64,000 nt of DNA, taken from positions 1,612,001-1,676,000 of the forward strand of contig JADJQQ010000001.1 of assembly GCA_016712625.1 (NCBI GenBank), written 5' to 3'. The notes beneath the pieces are model-generated. The model made no database searches, was not told the DNA's origin, and saw only the letters and a program-made list of their open reading frames with translations. This stretch comes from Candidatus Competibacteraceae bacterium. Lineage in GTDB: Bacteria; Pseudomonadota; Gammaproteobacteria; Competibacterales; Competibacteraceae. The position numbers were made by a program, and so were the translations under genes. Below, piece after piece: positions 7,874 through 17,800 of the stretch (its first letter is position 1; each line of letters opens with the position of its first letter).

Positions 7874-9169
7874 TTATGAATCAGCTGCTGAATTAATAAT
7901 ATTATTACAGTTAATCCATATTTTTTCACCTTGGGCGTCCCAAGAAAAAGCAGATACGGCCTCCAGTGATAATTTAAATGTTGAATCAAGGCGCCCCTCA
8001 AAAAATGCGTCGCGTAGATTATGAAGGTTGCTACGAATAATTGCCGATTCATTGGGAATACTATGGCCTCGCCCTAACGCTTCAAGCAGGGCTTTGACTG
8101 GATCGGACGGATCATAGTAGAGGTGTAGAATCGGTCGACAAGCGCCAAAATACTCGAAAATCTTACCGGGTATCTGGTGTGTCTGACGGTTTCCAATATT
8201 GATCAGTACTGACGCTTGAGTTTGTAAACTAAGGCATTCCCAGTGTTTGCGCCGACCTAATACCAGCGCCCGCTCGCCCAAGGCAGCCAGTTCAGTTTCA
8301 AAACCACTACTGTCGCCAGCATAAACTAACCGCACACCCGGCGTTTGATGGATTGCCTGGAATAGTGGATCGGGATTTCGAAAATCTTTGTAAAAAGTAC
8401 CTGTATACACCAGGTTAAGAACGTTAGGGTCATTCAAAGCCTGTGGCGGCAATGGCAACGGCAACGATTTAAGCGGTGAGTGATAAGTCGAGAAGCCTTG
8501 CTGGATAACAATGCTGTGCTCCGGAGGTAATTGGTGACGTTGATACAGCAGATCGACCATCGAATGGGCTGTCACCAAAATGCGGTCAGCACGCTGGCAT
8601 ACCTTGCGCTCAAGTAAATGATCCGCCGCCTGCCGCCAGCGTGGGGTGTAAGGGGCTAAAACAGGATCTGCTAGATCAGCAATCCAAGGCATCTTCCAAT
8701 GCTGTTTGGCCCGCAGCCCCAATAACAGATCAACTCCGGGTTCGTGCGAACTGATAATCAAATCTGGACGGCGTTGCGTGACAAGCGCTCGAAGACGACG
8801 CCAGGCAAAGGGAAACCACTCACTGCGCACGTCCGGAAAAAGCAGATGATCCAGTCCTCGTCGTAGTCGCCGGTATATGATTTCCGCGATCCCATGTCCA
8901 TTTTTGGTTGGGGGTTCTGGTGATGTCTGTGTCGCTGGCAGTCGGTCGCGCAGCCAACCCGACAGGGCAACAAATGGTCCTGGAAAACAACGATGAACCG
9001 ATAGGTTGGGGTGTAATGGCCATTCTTCACCCCAAAGATCGTGAATCCGCACCGTCAGAACATCGACCTCGGCACCCCGACTCGCCAACGCATTACCAAG
9101 ATAATACCAGCGCAAAGATTGTGCTGCTGGTATCGGTGGAAATTCATAAGCAATCAATAAAATACGCAA
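7874..9169 (-). CDS. Glycosyltransferase, GT-B fold, TTG start
   Basis: A 431-residue glycosyltransferase whose N-terminus, RILLIAYEFPPIPAAQSLRW, is typical of GT4-like enzymes with a FPP-containing loop. The C-terminal half has GKIFEYFGACRPILHL, the counterpart of the donor-site E-x7-E region, though the second Glu is not conserved. The only plausible start is TTG at 9167-9169: it places the conserved strand correctly and lies three bases after the wecB stop, which indicates translational coupling. The next gene (6674-7822) follows after 51 bases. Confidence 0.85.
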   Translation of the reverse strand: MRILLIAYEFPPIPAAQSLRWYYLGNALASRGAEVDVLTVRIHDLWGEEWPLHPNLSVHRCFPGPFVALSGWLRDRLPATQTSPEPPTKNGHGIAEIIYRRLRRGLDHLLFPDVRSEWFPFAWRRLRALVTQRRPDLIISSHEPGVDLLLGLRAKQHWKMPWIADLADPVLAPYTPRWRQAADHLLERKVCQRADRILVTAHSMVDLLYQRHQLPPEHSIVIQQGFSTYHSPLKSLPLPLPPQALNDPNVLNLVYTGTFYKDFRNPDPLFQAIHQTPGVRLVYAGDSSGFETELAALGERALVLGRRKHWECLSLQTQASVLINIGNRQTHQIPGKIFEYFGACRPILHLYYDPSDPVKALLEALGRGHSIPNESAIIRSNLHNLRDAFFEGRLDSTFKLSLEAVSAFSWDAQGEKIWINCNNIINSAADS

Positions 9170-9172
9170 AGC

Positions 9173-10300
9173 CTATTCAACCACGGCTTTTTGCAGGATA
9201 GCAGCAATTCGCTCGGATGCGCGGCCATCGCCGTAGGGCGACACGCCACGAGCCATGGCTGCGTAGCATTTTTCGTCATCGAGTAATCGTTTAGATTCAG
9301 ACATGATGGCATCATAATCTGGCCCTACTAGTTTCACCACGCCCTCGGTAACTGCTTCCGGCCGCTCTGTTTCTCGTCTTAGCACTAACACAGGTTTTCC
9401 CAGCGCTGGAGCTTCTTCCTGCACACCGCCCGAATCGCTGAGGATTAAATAAGCCCGCTTCATCGCAGCTACAAATGGTAAGTAATCTAGCGGAGGGCAA
9501 AGCCGAATGCGTGGATGGTTGGCCAACTGGGAATAGGCTACTTCGGCGACATTGGGGTTAGGATGCACTGGGTAAAGAATTTCGACATCCGTATAAGTAT
9601 CGGCTAGAGATCGAATAGCGCGACATACTTGCAGAAAAGGCTCGCCAAAATTTTCTCGACGATGGGCTGTGACCAAGATCATCCTTTTCGATGGATCCAT
9701 CTCAATACCTATGGAGAGGTCGCGCTTAGCCACAGTCATCAGTGCATCAATCACTGTGTTGCCAGTAACATAGATATCGGAATCCAGGATGCCTTCGCGT
9801 AGCAGGTTGAGGCGGGAGCTTTGCGTCGGGGCAAAATGCCAGCGCGATAACCGCCCTGCTATCGTGCGATTCATTTCCTCTGGAAAAGGATTTTGCATAT
9901 CGCCAGTGCGTAAACCAGCCTCAACATGGCCAAATGGAATATGATGATAAAAGCAGGCCAGCGCCACGGTCATGACGGTTGTAGTATCGCCTTGGGCTAG
10001 AACGATATTTGGATTTTCCGCTCGCAATACATCATCAAGATTAAGTAATAATCGGGCTGTGAGCGCGATGAGCGCCTGATTAGGCCGCATAATGTCAAGG
10101 TCAATATCGGGCTTAATAGCAAATGCTGCTAATACTTGATCCAGCATATGCCGATGTTGAGCAGTAGCCAATATCCGCACTTCAGCCCAGGGCTTTTTCT
10201 GTAAGGTTAGGATAACCGGTGCCATTTTTATAGCTTCGGGGCGGGTGCCGATCACGCAAATGATCTTGATTTTTTTATTATTAAAATGATTATTTATCAT
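9173..10300 (-). CDS. wecB: UDP-N-acetylglucosamine 2-epimerase (non-hydrolysing)
   Basis: Converts UDP-GlcNAc to UDP-ManNAc in the cytoplasm for ManNAc- or ManNAcA-containing glycans. The protein is about 375 residues, as usual. Signatures are GTRPEAIKMAPV at the N-terminus, HVEAGLRTGDMQNPFPEE in the middle, and LSDSGGVQEEAPALGKP with RRETERPE near the C-terminus. An upstream in-frame TTG at 10318 would add six residues; ATG at 10300 is preferred, although no strong SD precedes either. The substrate product fits the WecA-like and CapD-like genes at 20-23 kb. No wecC dehydrogenase is seen in the window. Confidence 0.93.
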   Translation of the reverse strand: MINNHFNNKKIKIICVIGTRPEAIKMAPVILTLQKKPWAEVRILATAQHRHMLDQVLAAFAIKPDIDLDIMRPNQALIALTARLLLNLDDVLRAENPNIVLAQGDTTTVMTVALACFYHHIPFGHVEAGLRTGDMQNPFPEEMNRTIAGRLSRWHFAPTQSSRLNLLREGILDSDIYVTGNTVIDALMTVAKRDLSIGIEMDPSKRMILVTAHRRENFGEPFLQVCRAIRSLADTYTDVEILYPVHPNPNVAEVAYSQLANHPRIRLCPPLDYLPFVAAMKRAYLILSDSGGVQEEAPALGKPVLVLRRETERPEAVTEGVVKLVGPDYDAIMSESKRLLDDEKCYAAMARGVSPYGDGRASERIAAILQKAVVE

Positions 10301-10417
10301 AATTAAATAATTCTTCAATATTTTTAAAATTTAAATTAAAGGTTAACAGTGGAGGAAGGCTTGGTAAAAGGAGAAAGCAAGCATCTCCTATCTATCCAAG
10401 GCGATGCTTGCTAATCT

Positions 10418-11302
10418 TCATTGAATGGCTTGCTTATCAAGATAAGCAATGATCATCTCATCATTTAATAATTTTATGTCGTCCAAATTATAATGATCAG
10501 CAATATGTAATTTCATCTCATTAACCCTTGCTTTGAACAAATCTTGAGCAAAGGCATACAATGATAGATCTAACTTATTTATCTCAGTTATAGCATCAAC
10601 AACTTCAAAATCGTTAATAATTTGACCTTCCTTTTTTGGGGTTATATTGCGAGATTCATAATTTTTTACTGGAGCCCATCCAAATGTATATGACATCAAT
10701 AATAAAGAGTCCTTAAATTGTTCAGTAATACCTATAAAAGCAAGGTCTTTTAATCTACTCATGGCTAATTCAAGGCTAATAGCCAATTCAAGGTTCATAT
10801 TTGATTTAGGAATCACACGCGAAGTGGTGTGCTGAGTTTGGCTAATTGGATTTTTTGCAGCAAGGTTCTGCTTTAAAAGATCCAAATTTAGGTTTCTACC
10901 AAAATAGAGGGTTTGATGATTGGTCAGTGATATAATTTCATTGGGATCATTTAACATATCCATGATTGACATGGATTGAAATTTTTTATGAAGAGCGTGT
11001 GTTTGGCTACTGCGGATAAATAAATAGTGTGAAATTACTCGTTGGATTGGATCTCTTAGCATGGTCATGCATATGGGATTATCCAATAATTTGCAAATAG
11101 AATATTCAAAGTGACCTCTAATTAACTGATATTTATTTATTTGATTTATTGGAATCTGCATTAATTCTCGCATATAGTAAGCAGGGCAAATTTGGCTACT
11201 TTCATAATGGCTGTCTAATATTGATGTTAAAGTTGTGCCTGCTGCTTTAGGAATATGCATAAAAACAAGTTGGGATTGATCATTCAGTAGGCCATTATTC
11301 AT
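10418..11302 (-). CDS. Sulfotransferase family protein
   Basis: A 294-residue protein of the PAPS-dependent sulfotransferase superfamily. The 5'-phosphosulfate-binding loop is FMHIPKAAGTTL (residues 14-25), typical of the Sulfotransfer_2 group that acts on carbohydrates. A downstream block, MTMLRDPIQRVISHYL, matches the 3'-phosphate-binding region (R-DP--R--S-Y). The ATG at 11300-11302 is preceded by GAGGG at seven bases; an in-frame extension to 11374 lacks support. The gene is AT-rich. Its place between wecB and an acyltransferase suggests sulfation of the surface glycan. PAPS supply is not encoded here, although cysQ at 30.6 kb would recycle PAP. Confidence 0.82.
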   Translation of the reverse strand: MNNGLLNDQSQLVFMHIPKAAGTTLTSILDSHYESSQICPAYYMRELMQIPINQINKYQLIRGHFEYSICKLLDNPICMTMLRDPIQRVISHYLFIRSSQTHALHKKFQSMSIMDMLNDPNEIISLTNHQTLYFGRNLNLDLLKQNLAAKNPISQTQHTTSRVIPKSNMNLELAISLELAMSRLKDLAFIGITEQFKDSLLLMSYTFGWAPVKNYESRNITPKKEGQIINDFEVVDAITEINKLDLSLYAFAQDLFKARVNEMKLHIADHYNLDDIKLLNDEMIIAYLDKQAIQ

Positions 11303-11611
11303 TACGTAACCCTCAGCGATACAAATAGCAGTAATACTCTGATCTGAAATGCAGCCAAACAAACCTCTTGGCAATTTAGGTCATCAGAACAAAGTTTTAA
11401 GTGAATAAAGCGGTATATCCTTAGCTTTATTGGAAACTAGTAATTACTTAATTCTCAAAAAATTAAAATAAAATGTAATTGATTGGTAGTTTGCTATTAA
11501 GTGATTCTGCTTGAATTTAAAAATTAGGATTTAAAGCAGGGTGCATTATTAGTTCGAGTAAAATAATTTATTATGCTGCTCTTATATACACTTTCAGTTA
11601 TGGGTAAACCA
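11303..11611. other. AT-rich intergenic stretch
   Basis: About 309 bases between the acyltransferase gene (upstream in the direction of transcription) and the sulfotransferase gene. It is AT-rich, with no credible gene, no clear terminator and no repeat. It may hold a promoter for the sulfotransferase-wecB-glycosyltransferase set, but I could not identify one with confidence. Confidence 0.5.
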
Positions 11612-13597
11612 TTATCGACCAATTGCTGCAAGAGCAGGTTCAAGTAGTGGTTGAATAAATAGAACCCCCTGGGGTGATAAGTGATTACTATCCGTATATA
11701 ATGCGAAACTGTCTAGTTGAACTAAACAAGTACCAGATGCGCAAAAATGCTCAGTTGGATCAATAAAGGTGACGCGCCCTAAAAGCGCTTGCTCCTTCCA
11801 GATGGCGAGTACAGGTGTTTGCCATTCAAGATATTGATCGCGAGTAGTCCATAAATTATTTTGTGACCGCCCAATTCGTTTTTCCAATGATAGAGTTTCG
11901 GGTACGCGATGGGGTTGGCTTGGTACTGAGCCTAACACATAAATCTTACGACCAAGTAAACTTTCTATCGTTTCTGGTACTGCTTTGGCGAAAATTTTAA
12001 AGCGATCAGCACCTTGTGAGTTAAATCCTTCGCGGATAAGATACGGCCCTCCAGTATTTTTATTAGGAAAGTAGCCATAAAGATACACGGCCCAGTTTGA
12101 TACTAAAAAAACTGTTTGAATTTCATGACGCTTAATAAATTTGTGAGCCTCTATATTGAATAAATCACAACGACTATCAGGACGGCGCACAACATTGACA
12201 TTGATTAGTGGTGGGCAAGCATTGTAGACAGCCAAAGCTCCTTTAAGTCCTTGCCTATTAGCTATCGCATTGAAAGCTTGTCGCAATACGTAGGCGTGGC
12301 TATCTCCAATAACAATGAAATCATAGTGATTACGATCTAATACACCGAGATTACAGACTTGGTTATTGACAAGCTTATTAATTGAACTTACCTCCCAATT
12401 TTTATCTTGAATACAATTATTCTGTGAATCACGAGGAGGTAAGCTATTAGTTAGTTGCAGGTTATCTCCAGGAAAGCGTTGTGGTAGTCCATCTGTAAAG
12501 TATCCTAAAGGGCCAGCAATCATAAATACTAATAGCATTGTACCAAAGAGTTGGTACATTTGTTCTTTTTGAGGTAATACATACTTATGGCGGATTGGAA
12601 TTTCAATGATATGGTAAGATAAAACTGCAAGTATAAAGGATGCAATGATAGCCATAATCGAATGCAATGCATTAGCATTTGGATAATACGTACGCATAAA
12701 TACAAAGATAGGCCAATGCCATAAATACCAAGAGTAGGAGATACGCCCTATGTAGACGATAGGAAACCAGGATAAAATTTTGGTTACCGGATAACTAGTG
12801 TGTGGTGAAGCGTAGATAATAAGAGCAGCGCCGAATGTTGGGATGACTGCTGCTAATCCTGGAAAAGGGGTAGAGTAATCATAAGCGAATATTGGGATAA
12901 GAACTAAAATAAAACCTACCAAACGCATGATTTTGATAGTAAGAATATTCTCAATCTTTCTAAAAGAACCTGTCGCTAATAATGACCCAGATAAAAGTTC
13001 CCAGAATCGCCCTATTGAATTAAAAAAAGCAATATCAAGCTGTTCGCGATTAACCCAATATAAATTAATGATTAAGGAAAAAATGAGTAAAGATATTAAA
13101 AATATATTGATTAGTTTTTTGTTAATCCAAGATAAGGTTAATAGAGTAAAAGGCATGAAAAGATAAAACTGCTCTTCAATAGAAAGAGACCAAGTGTGTA
13201 GTAGGGGTTTTGCTTCTGAACCAATATCAAAATAGCCTGTCTGGCTCAGAAAAAGCCAATTTGACACAAAGGCCATGAATGAAATAAGGCTTTGAGAAAA
13301 AATTTTAAAGTCATTAGGTGAAAATAGAAAAAGACTACTAATATATACAAACAATAAAACTGGAAATAATGCAGGAGCGAGCCGTCGAATCCGTCGCTCA
13401 TAAAAGCCGGATAGAGAGAATGTTGCTGCTTCTATTTCTTTCAAAATTAGTGAAGTGATTAAAAAACCTGAGATGACGAAAAATATATCGACACCAGTGA
13501 AACCACCAGAAAATACTTTAAAGCCTGCATGAAATAAAACAACAGATGTAACTGCGATAGCTCGGAGTCCATCAATATCAGAACGATAGAAGATCAT
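11612..13597 (-). CDS. Acyltransferase 3 family protein with C-terminal SGNH domain (OafA-like)
   Basis: A 661-residue inner-membrane O-acyltransferase. Residues 1-370 are the ten-or-so-helix acyltransferase-3 domain, with the family's DGLRAIAV (9-16), H23 and GVDIFFVISGFLI (35-47). Residues about 420-660 are a periplasmic SGNH hydrolase-like domain with GDSH (431-434) as block I and D636-x-x-H639 (DSNHLS) as block V. Such fusions transfer acetyl groups across the membrane onto surface polysaccharide (OafA of Salmonella, OatA-type enzymes). It most likely O-acetylates the glycan made by this locus. The gene is AT-rich like its neighbours. Confidence 0.92.
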   Translation of the reverse strand: MIFYRSDIDGLRAIAVTSVVLFHAGFKVFSGGFTGVDIFFVISGFLITSLILKEIEAATFSLSGFYERRIRRLAPALFPVLLFVYISSLFLFSPNDFKIFSQSLISFMAFVSNWLFLSQTGYFDIGSEAKPLLHTWSLSIEEQFYLFMPFTLLTLSWINKKLINIFLISLLIFSLIINLYWVNREQLDIAFFNSIGRFWELLSGSLLATGSFRKIENILTIKIMRLVGFILVLIPIFAYDYSTPFPGLAAVIPTFGAALIIYASPHTSYPVTKILSWFPIVYIGRISYSWYLWHWPIFVFMRTYYPNANALHSIMAIIASFILAVLSYHIIEIPIRHKYVLPQKEQMYQLFGTMLLVFMIAGPLGYFTDGLPQRFPGDNLQLTNSLPPRDSQNNCIQDKNWEVSSINKLVNNQVCNLGVLDRNHYDFIVIGDSHAYVLRQAFNAIANRQGLKGALAVYNACPPLINVNVVRRPDSRCDLFNIEAHKFIKRHEIQTVFLVSNWAVYLYGYFPNKNTGGPYLIREGFNSQGADRFKIFAKAVPETIESLLGRKIYVLGSVPSQPHRVPETLSLEKRIGRSQNNLWTTRDQYLEWQTPVLAIWKEQALLGRVTFIDPTEHFCASGTCLVQLDSFALYTDSNHLSPQGVLFIQPLLEPALAAIGR

Positions 13598-13835
13598 CTA
13601 TGATTTCTTAATATGAAATTAAAAGATCTCGATTGATTTTAATAAAAATATTTTTGAAAATCATGATCTATTCTTGATTTGGGTATCTATGCCGTGAAAA
13701 AGGAAAAATTATCAAAAATCAAGGGTGAAAATTTAAAATTATACATGCCAACTATGTTAACTAATGTTTGATTGCAAGAAAATTCCACCCTTTAATTCAT
13801 GACGGTTTAATTAAATACTTTCAATAAATTAAGCG

Positions 13836-14765
13836 TTAATGAGAATTAGAGCGAGCAGCTACTACAACAAAGTCGCTCTGAATATCACCAGAATCAACAA
13901 GGCTATCCTCGATGGCAAAAAGCATTTCGAGTACTAACATTGAATGAGGATCGGATTCTTTAAAATTTCCCGCGATTCCGCTAAGTAAGAATTGTAAAAT
14001 AGAGCCACCACAGTTATTAATTTTAACAATCTCAAATTTATTTTTAAGAATAGGTAAGATATCTTGTGATCGTACGGCTTCTGATGGATCAGTACGTGCA
14101 ACTTCTCTAGGATCAGGTAGTGGTACGGAAGTTTGATAGGTATTTTTAGCGCCACCCATAAAAGAGCGACGATATCGTGACGGAATCAAATAAAATGCAT
14201 GCTCAATGGCATCGCGCTGCCGACTTGAAAAAGCAAATCGGTTAAAACCAACGTATTCATTAATAAATAACCATCCTCCAGGTTTTAATGCTTTTTTGAC
14301 TCGATCACAAACAACTTCTAGTTCTTTAATATGATGTAATGAGCCATTAAACCAGACAGCATCATATTGCTTTACACCTATATCTATTGTCTCAATATCA
14401 TGCACTAAATACTTAATAGAATTAATACCAAGTTTTTCAGCTTCTTGCTTGGCGGCTTCAATGGCTTTTGGAGCAATATCAACCGCATCACAATGTTGAA
14501 AGGCGTTTAAGCTGAATAAATGGCGTTCTAGACCACCAGATCCACACCCTATACTCAGCATCCGCTGGGCAGGGACGGTATTCCCTAGAAATTCTTTAAG
14601 GCAATATTCTAACCAGGTTGGGTACAATTTATAAGCACAGGCTCTTTGCTGATAATGCTTCTGAACAGCCGGTACTGCTAACCAATAGACATCAGAAGAA
14701 AATGGATCAGAACCAGCCATATTTTCTGACCAATAATCAGCTATTTTTTTCTTGTCGTCATTCAT
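13836..14765 (-). CDS. Class I SAM-dependent methyltransferase
   Basis: A 309-residue protein with a Rossmann methyltransferase core. Motif I is MLSIGCGSGGLE (69-80), the acidic residue of motif II is in CDAVDIAP, and a motif IV-like stretch is YDAVWFNGSLHHI. The length and the C-terminal part resemble O- or N-methyltransferases of polysaccharide loci, but the substrate is not evident. It sits between the acyltransferase and the large fusion gene, so methylation of a sugar or of a chain terminus is the likely job. Chain-terminating methylation commonly accompanies ABC-dependent O-antigen export, which fits the exporter at 18.5-20.0 kb. Confidence 0.85.
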   Translation of the reverse strand: MNDDKKKIADYWSENMAGSDPFSSDVYWLAVPAVQKHYQQRACAYKLYPTWLEYCLKEFLGNTVPAQRMLSIGCGSGGLERHLFSLNAFQHCDAVDIAPKAIEAAKQEAEKLGINSIKYLVHDIETIDIGVKQYDAVWFNGSLHHIKELEVVCDRVKKALKPGGWLFINEYVGFNRFAFSSRQRDAIEHAFYLIPSRYRRSFMGGAKNTYQTSVPLPDPREVARTDPSEAVRSQDILPILKNKFEIVKINNCGGSILQFLLSGIAGNFKESDPHSMLVLEMLFAIEDSLVDSGDIQSDFVVVAARSNSH

Positions 14766-14846
14766 GGTTTAACTCCTGGTAAAATTAGGAATTTTAATAA
14801 CAAAAAATCCGGCTATCCTATTTAGAAGATATAAACTTCAGAAAAT

Positions 14847-17800
14847 TTAGTGGGCTGCATTTATTTCTTCTGATGCTCGATTGGCATGGGGTTCCCATTT
14901 GCCCCATTTTTGTTCATAGTAACTTTGATTTCTTTTCCAGATTTCATGATATTCGCCAGATTCTATCAGTTTCTTAAATGCTGCTTGACCGAAGTGATGA
15001 ACAAAAGAATCCTCCGCACAGACTACCCTATATCCAAGTTGTTTAATGCGGTTACTATAGTCATCATCCTCAAACATACCGATACCAAAGCTCTCATCTA
15101 ATGGGCCAGTCATTTCATATACATCTCGGCGCATAGCAACGCAGAACATGGCAAGAACTTTAATATCAAATATCTTACCTTCATATTGGCGCATGTGCTG
15201 AGTGGCGAAGTGTTCCATTTCATCTAACGTACTATAGGGAACATTTATTTTAGCTTCATTCCCAACAAAGTTAGTGACAGGACCAACTAAACCAATCTCT
15301 TTTTCCTTTAAATGGGTAAGGAGTGGCGCTAGCCAACCACGAGGTGTTACAGTATCATTATTCAGCAAAACTAAGTACTCTCCAGTAGCGATGGTGAGAC
15401 CTTGGTTATTAGCAGCAGCGAAGCCACGATTGTTGCTATTGATAATAACCTTTATATTCTCATAACGCTCCTCCATATACTGTAGATAATTTGCAGTTCC
15501 ATCCCTTGAATCGTTATCTACCACTATAATTTCATAGTTAGGATATGTCGTATTTTTTAATAATTTTTCAAGGCATAGTTGGGTAAGGTCAACATTTTTA
15601 TAGGTAACAATAATAATACTCACTCGACCGTAAGAGGTGCTGATCGCATCGGCCATGGATTTATAGCGATGCTGCCAATCATTTTTTCGAGCTAGGTCGA
15701 TACGTACTTGCTGTAATTTTGGATTATTCTCTGCTATCGCACATTCAATTTGAACTACAAAATCTTCTTTAGTATCTGCAAAGTATAAGTAATCCTTATA
15801 AATTTCTAGCTCTTTGAGAGGGACCGAAACAACTGGTTTTCCAGCGCTGACATATTCATAAAATTTAACTGGATCAACTGCGTGAGTCACTTGATTAATG
15901 CGAAATGGAATTAAGCAAACATCGAAGTGATAAAGGTAGAGAGGCATTTCTTCATAGGGTCGGCGCCCTAATAAATGTACGTTGGCTAAAGTATCCAATC
16001 CTTCGAGATCAGTAACAAAAACGTCGCCAAGTAATACAAGTTGCCAGTCAGGACGTGCTCTGGCCACAGCAGCTAAAAGACCTAAGTCAACCCATTCAGC
16101 TAACGCACCAAAAAACCCAATTATAGGGTGAGTGATATGATTTAAAATTTGGCTAGGCTGATAGTGTTGGCGGTAGAAATCAAAATCTACTCCATTACGC
16201 ACTAAAACACAATGAGGATTATGATTTTTCCACTTCTGCTCTAATAACGCAGCTGTAACGGTCACAATATCGCTTTCTGTGACTAATTGTTTTTCAGCTT
16301 CTAGCAAGGGCTTGCCAATATTTGGAAAATCCTCCCACTCATCCATACAGTCGTATAAAACATTCCAGCCCCAATGATTACGTAAATGCAGTGCTAATGG
16401 AGTCCAAAATGCTAAATGGATATTGCAAACGGCATCTACTATGCCAAACTTATCCCGTAATCGGCCTATAGATTGCGAAAAAAATTCAGTATTCGCCGTA
16501 TCAAGGACTGTAGAGTAGCGATCCAACACTGCATCCGCCATTAATTCTACTTCAAAGATATTCTCTGCAACCGCCGAAGCACGGAATCCTTGAATATCAT
16601 CTGGAGATAAGCAGCGTGATGCTATTATGTAGAAAACACGGTGGCCGTGCCGTGCAAACTGCGTAGCAATTTGTTGTGGTCGTTGATAGCGAGCGTTCCA
16701 GTCAATATTAGCAAAGCAAATTAAATCGTAAGAGGTGGGTATTGATTGCGGTGATTCTAAGATTTTAGGAGCGTGGATCGTATTAATAATAGGTGTAGCT
16801 GAGGGGGTAGGCGTTTGCAGTATTCTATTTCCATGGCTTTCGATATTAACTGAATGGCTTTGAAACTGTCTAAGCAAAGCTTGAATATGATCGACTCCTA
16901 ATAATACACGTCGGCGCAATAGTAGTTTTTCTACTAAAGATATAGTGCTGTGCCCTACACGCCAACGCCAGGAATGAAGGGTAGCAGTGAAATTTTGTTC
17001 AATTTGTTTTAACCAATTCTCTAATAATGATAACTCATTGAATAAATGAGACTCTTGATGTTCTTTGATTGCCAAGCTTTGGCTTAATTGGGTCAATTGA
17101 TCCTGTGCTTTATTAAGCTGCTCATTAATTAGCTCAATTTGTTCTTGCTTAACTTTAAGCGATAACTGGTGATTATTTTGAGTCTGATCCAGTTCTCTCC
17201 GTGCCAGTTCTAGCTGCTGGAATAGCTCTCTAAGCTCGCTGCGAGCCTGCTCGGTTTCGCTGCGAGCCTGCTCGGTTTCGCTGCGAGCCTGCTCGGTTTC
17301 GCTGCGAGCCTGCTCGGTTTCGCTGCGAGCCTGCTCGGTTTCGCTGCGAGCCTGCTCGGTTTCGCTGCGAGCCTGCTCGGTTTCGCCGCGAGCCTGCTCG
17401 GTTTCGCCGCGAGCCTGCTCGGTTTCGCTGCGAGCTTGTGCAAGATGGCTATCAAGCTCAATAGCTTGTTTTTGAATGGCATCACGTTCTTGGCGCAATC
17501 CTATCATTTCACCATGGGTAGCATCTAACTCCCGACGAAGTTCTGTAATTTCGTTAGACGTATTATTAATTTGCTGGTGTAAGCTATTCACCTCTTCCCG
17601 AACGGACTTCAATATTTCTCTATTCTGCGCTTCTCTTTTATATTGCTGATCGTGTTCTTCAAGGATTTCCAGGGCACCTGCAGAAAGATCGGGTATGTTA
17701 CTCCACAATAAGATAGATCCATCATCTAGGCTTTTAGCTAAGTGACGTTGATTCTCATTGATAATGTTATCAGCAATTTTAGAAGTTTCACGCTGGTGAT

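Noticed and set aside
17238..17426. Possible CRISPR array
   Set aside because: The units are directly contiguous without spacers and are in frame within a coding region.
17210..17485. A 91-residue repetitive open frame (PSRLAAK repeats) in another frame of the repeat array
   Set aside because: It is an out-of-frame reading of the 21-bp repeats on the same strand as the large fusion gene.
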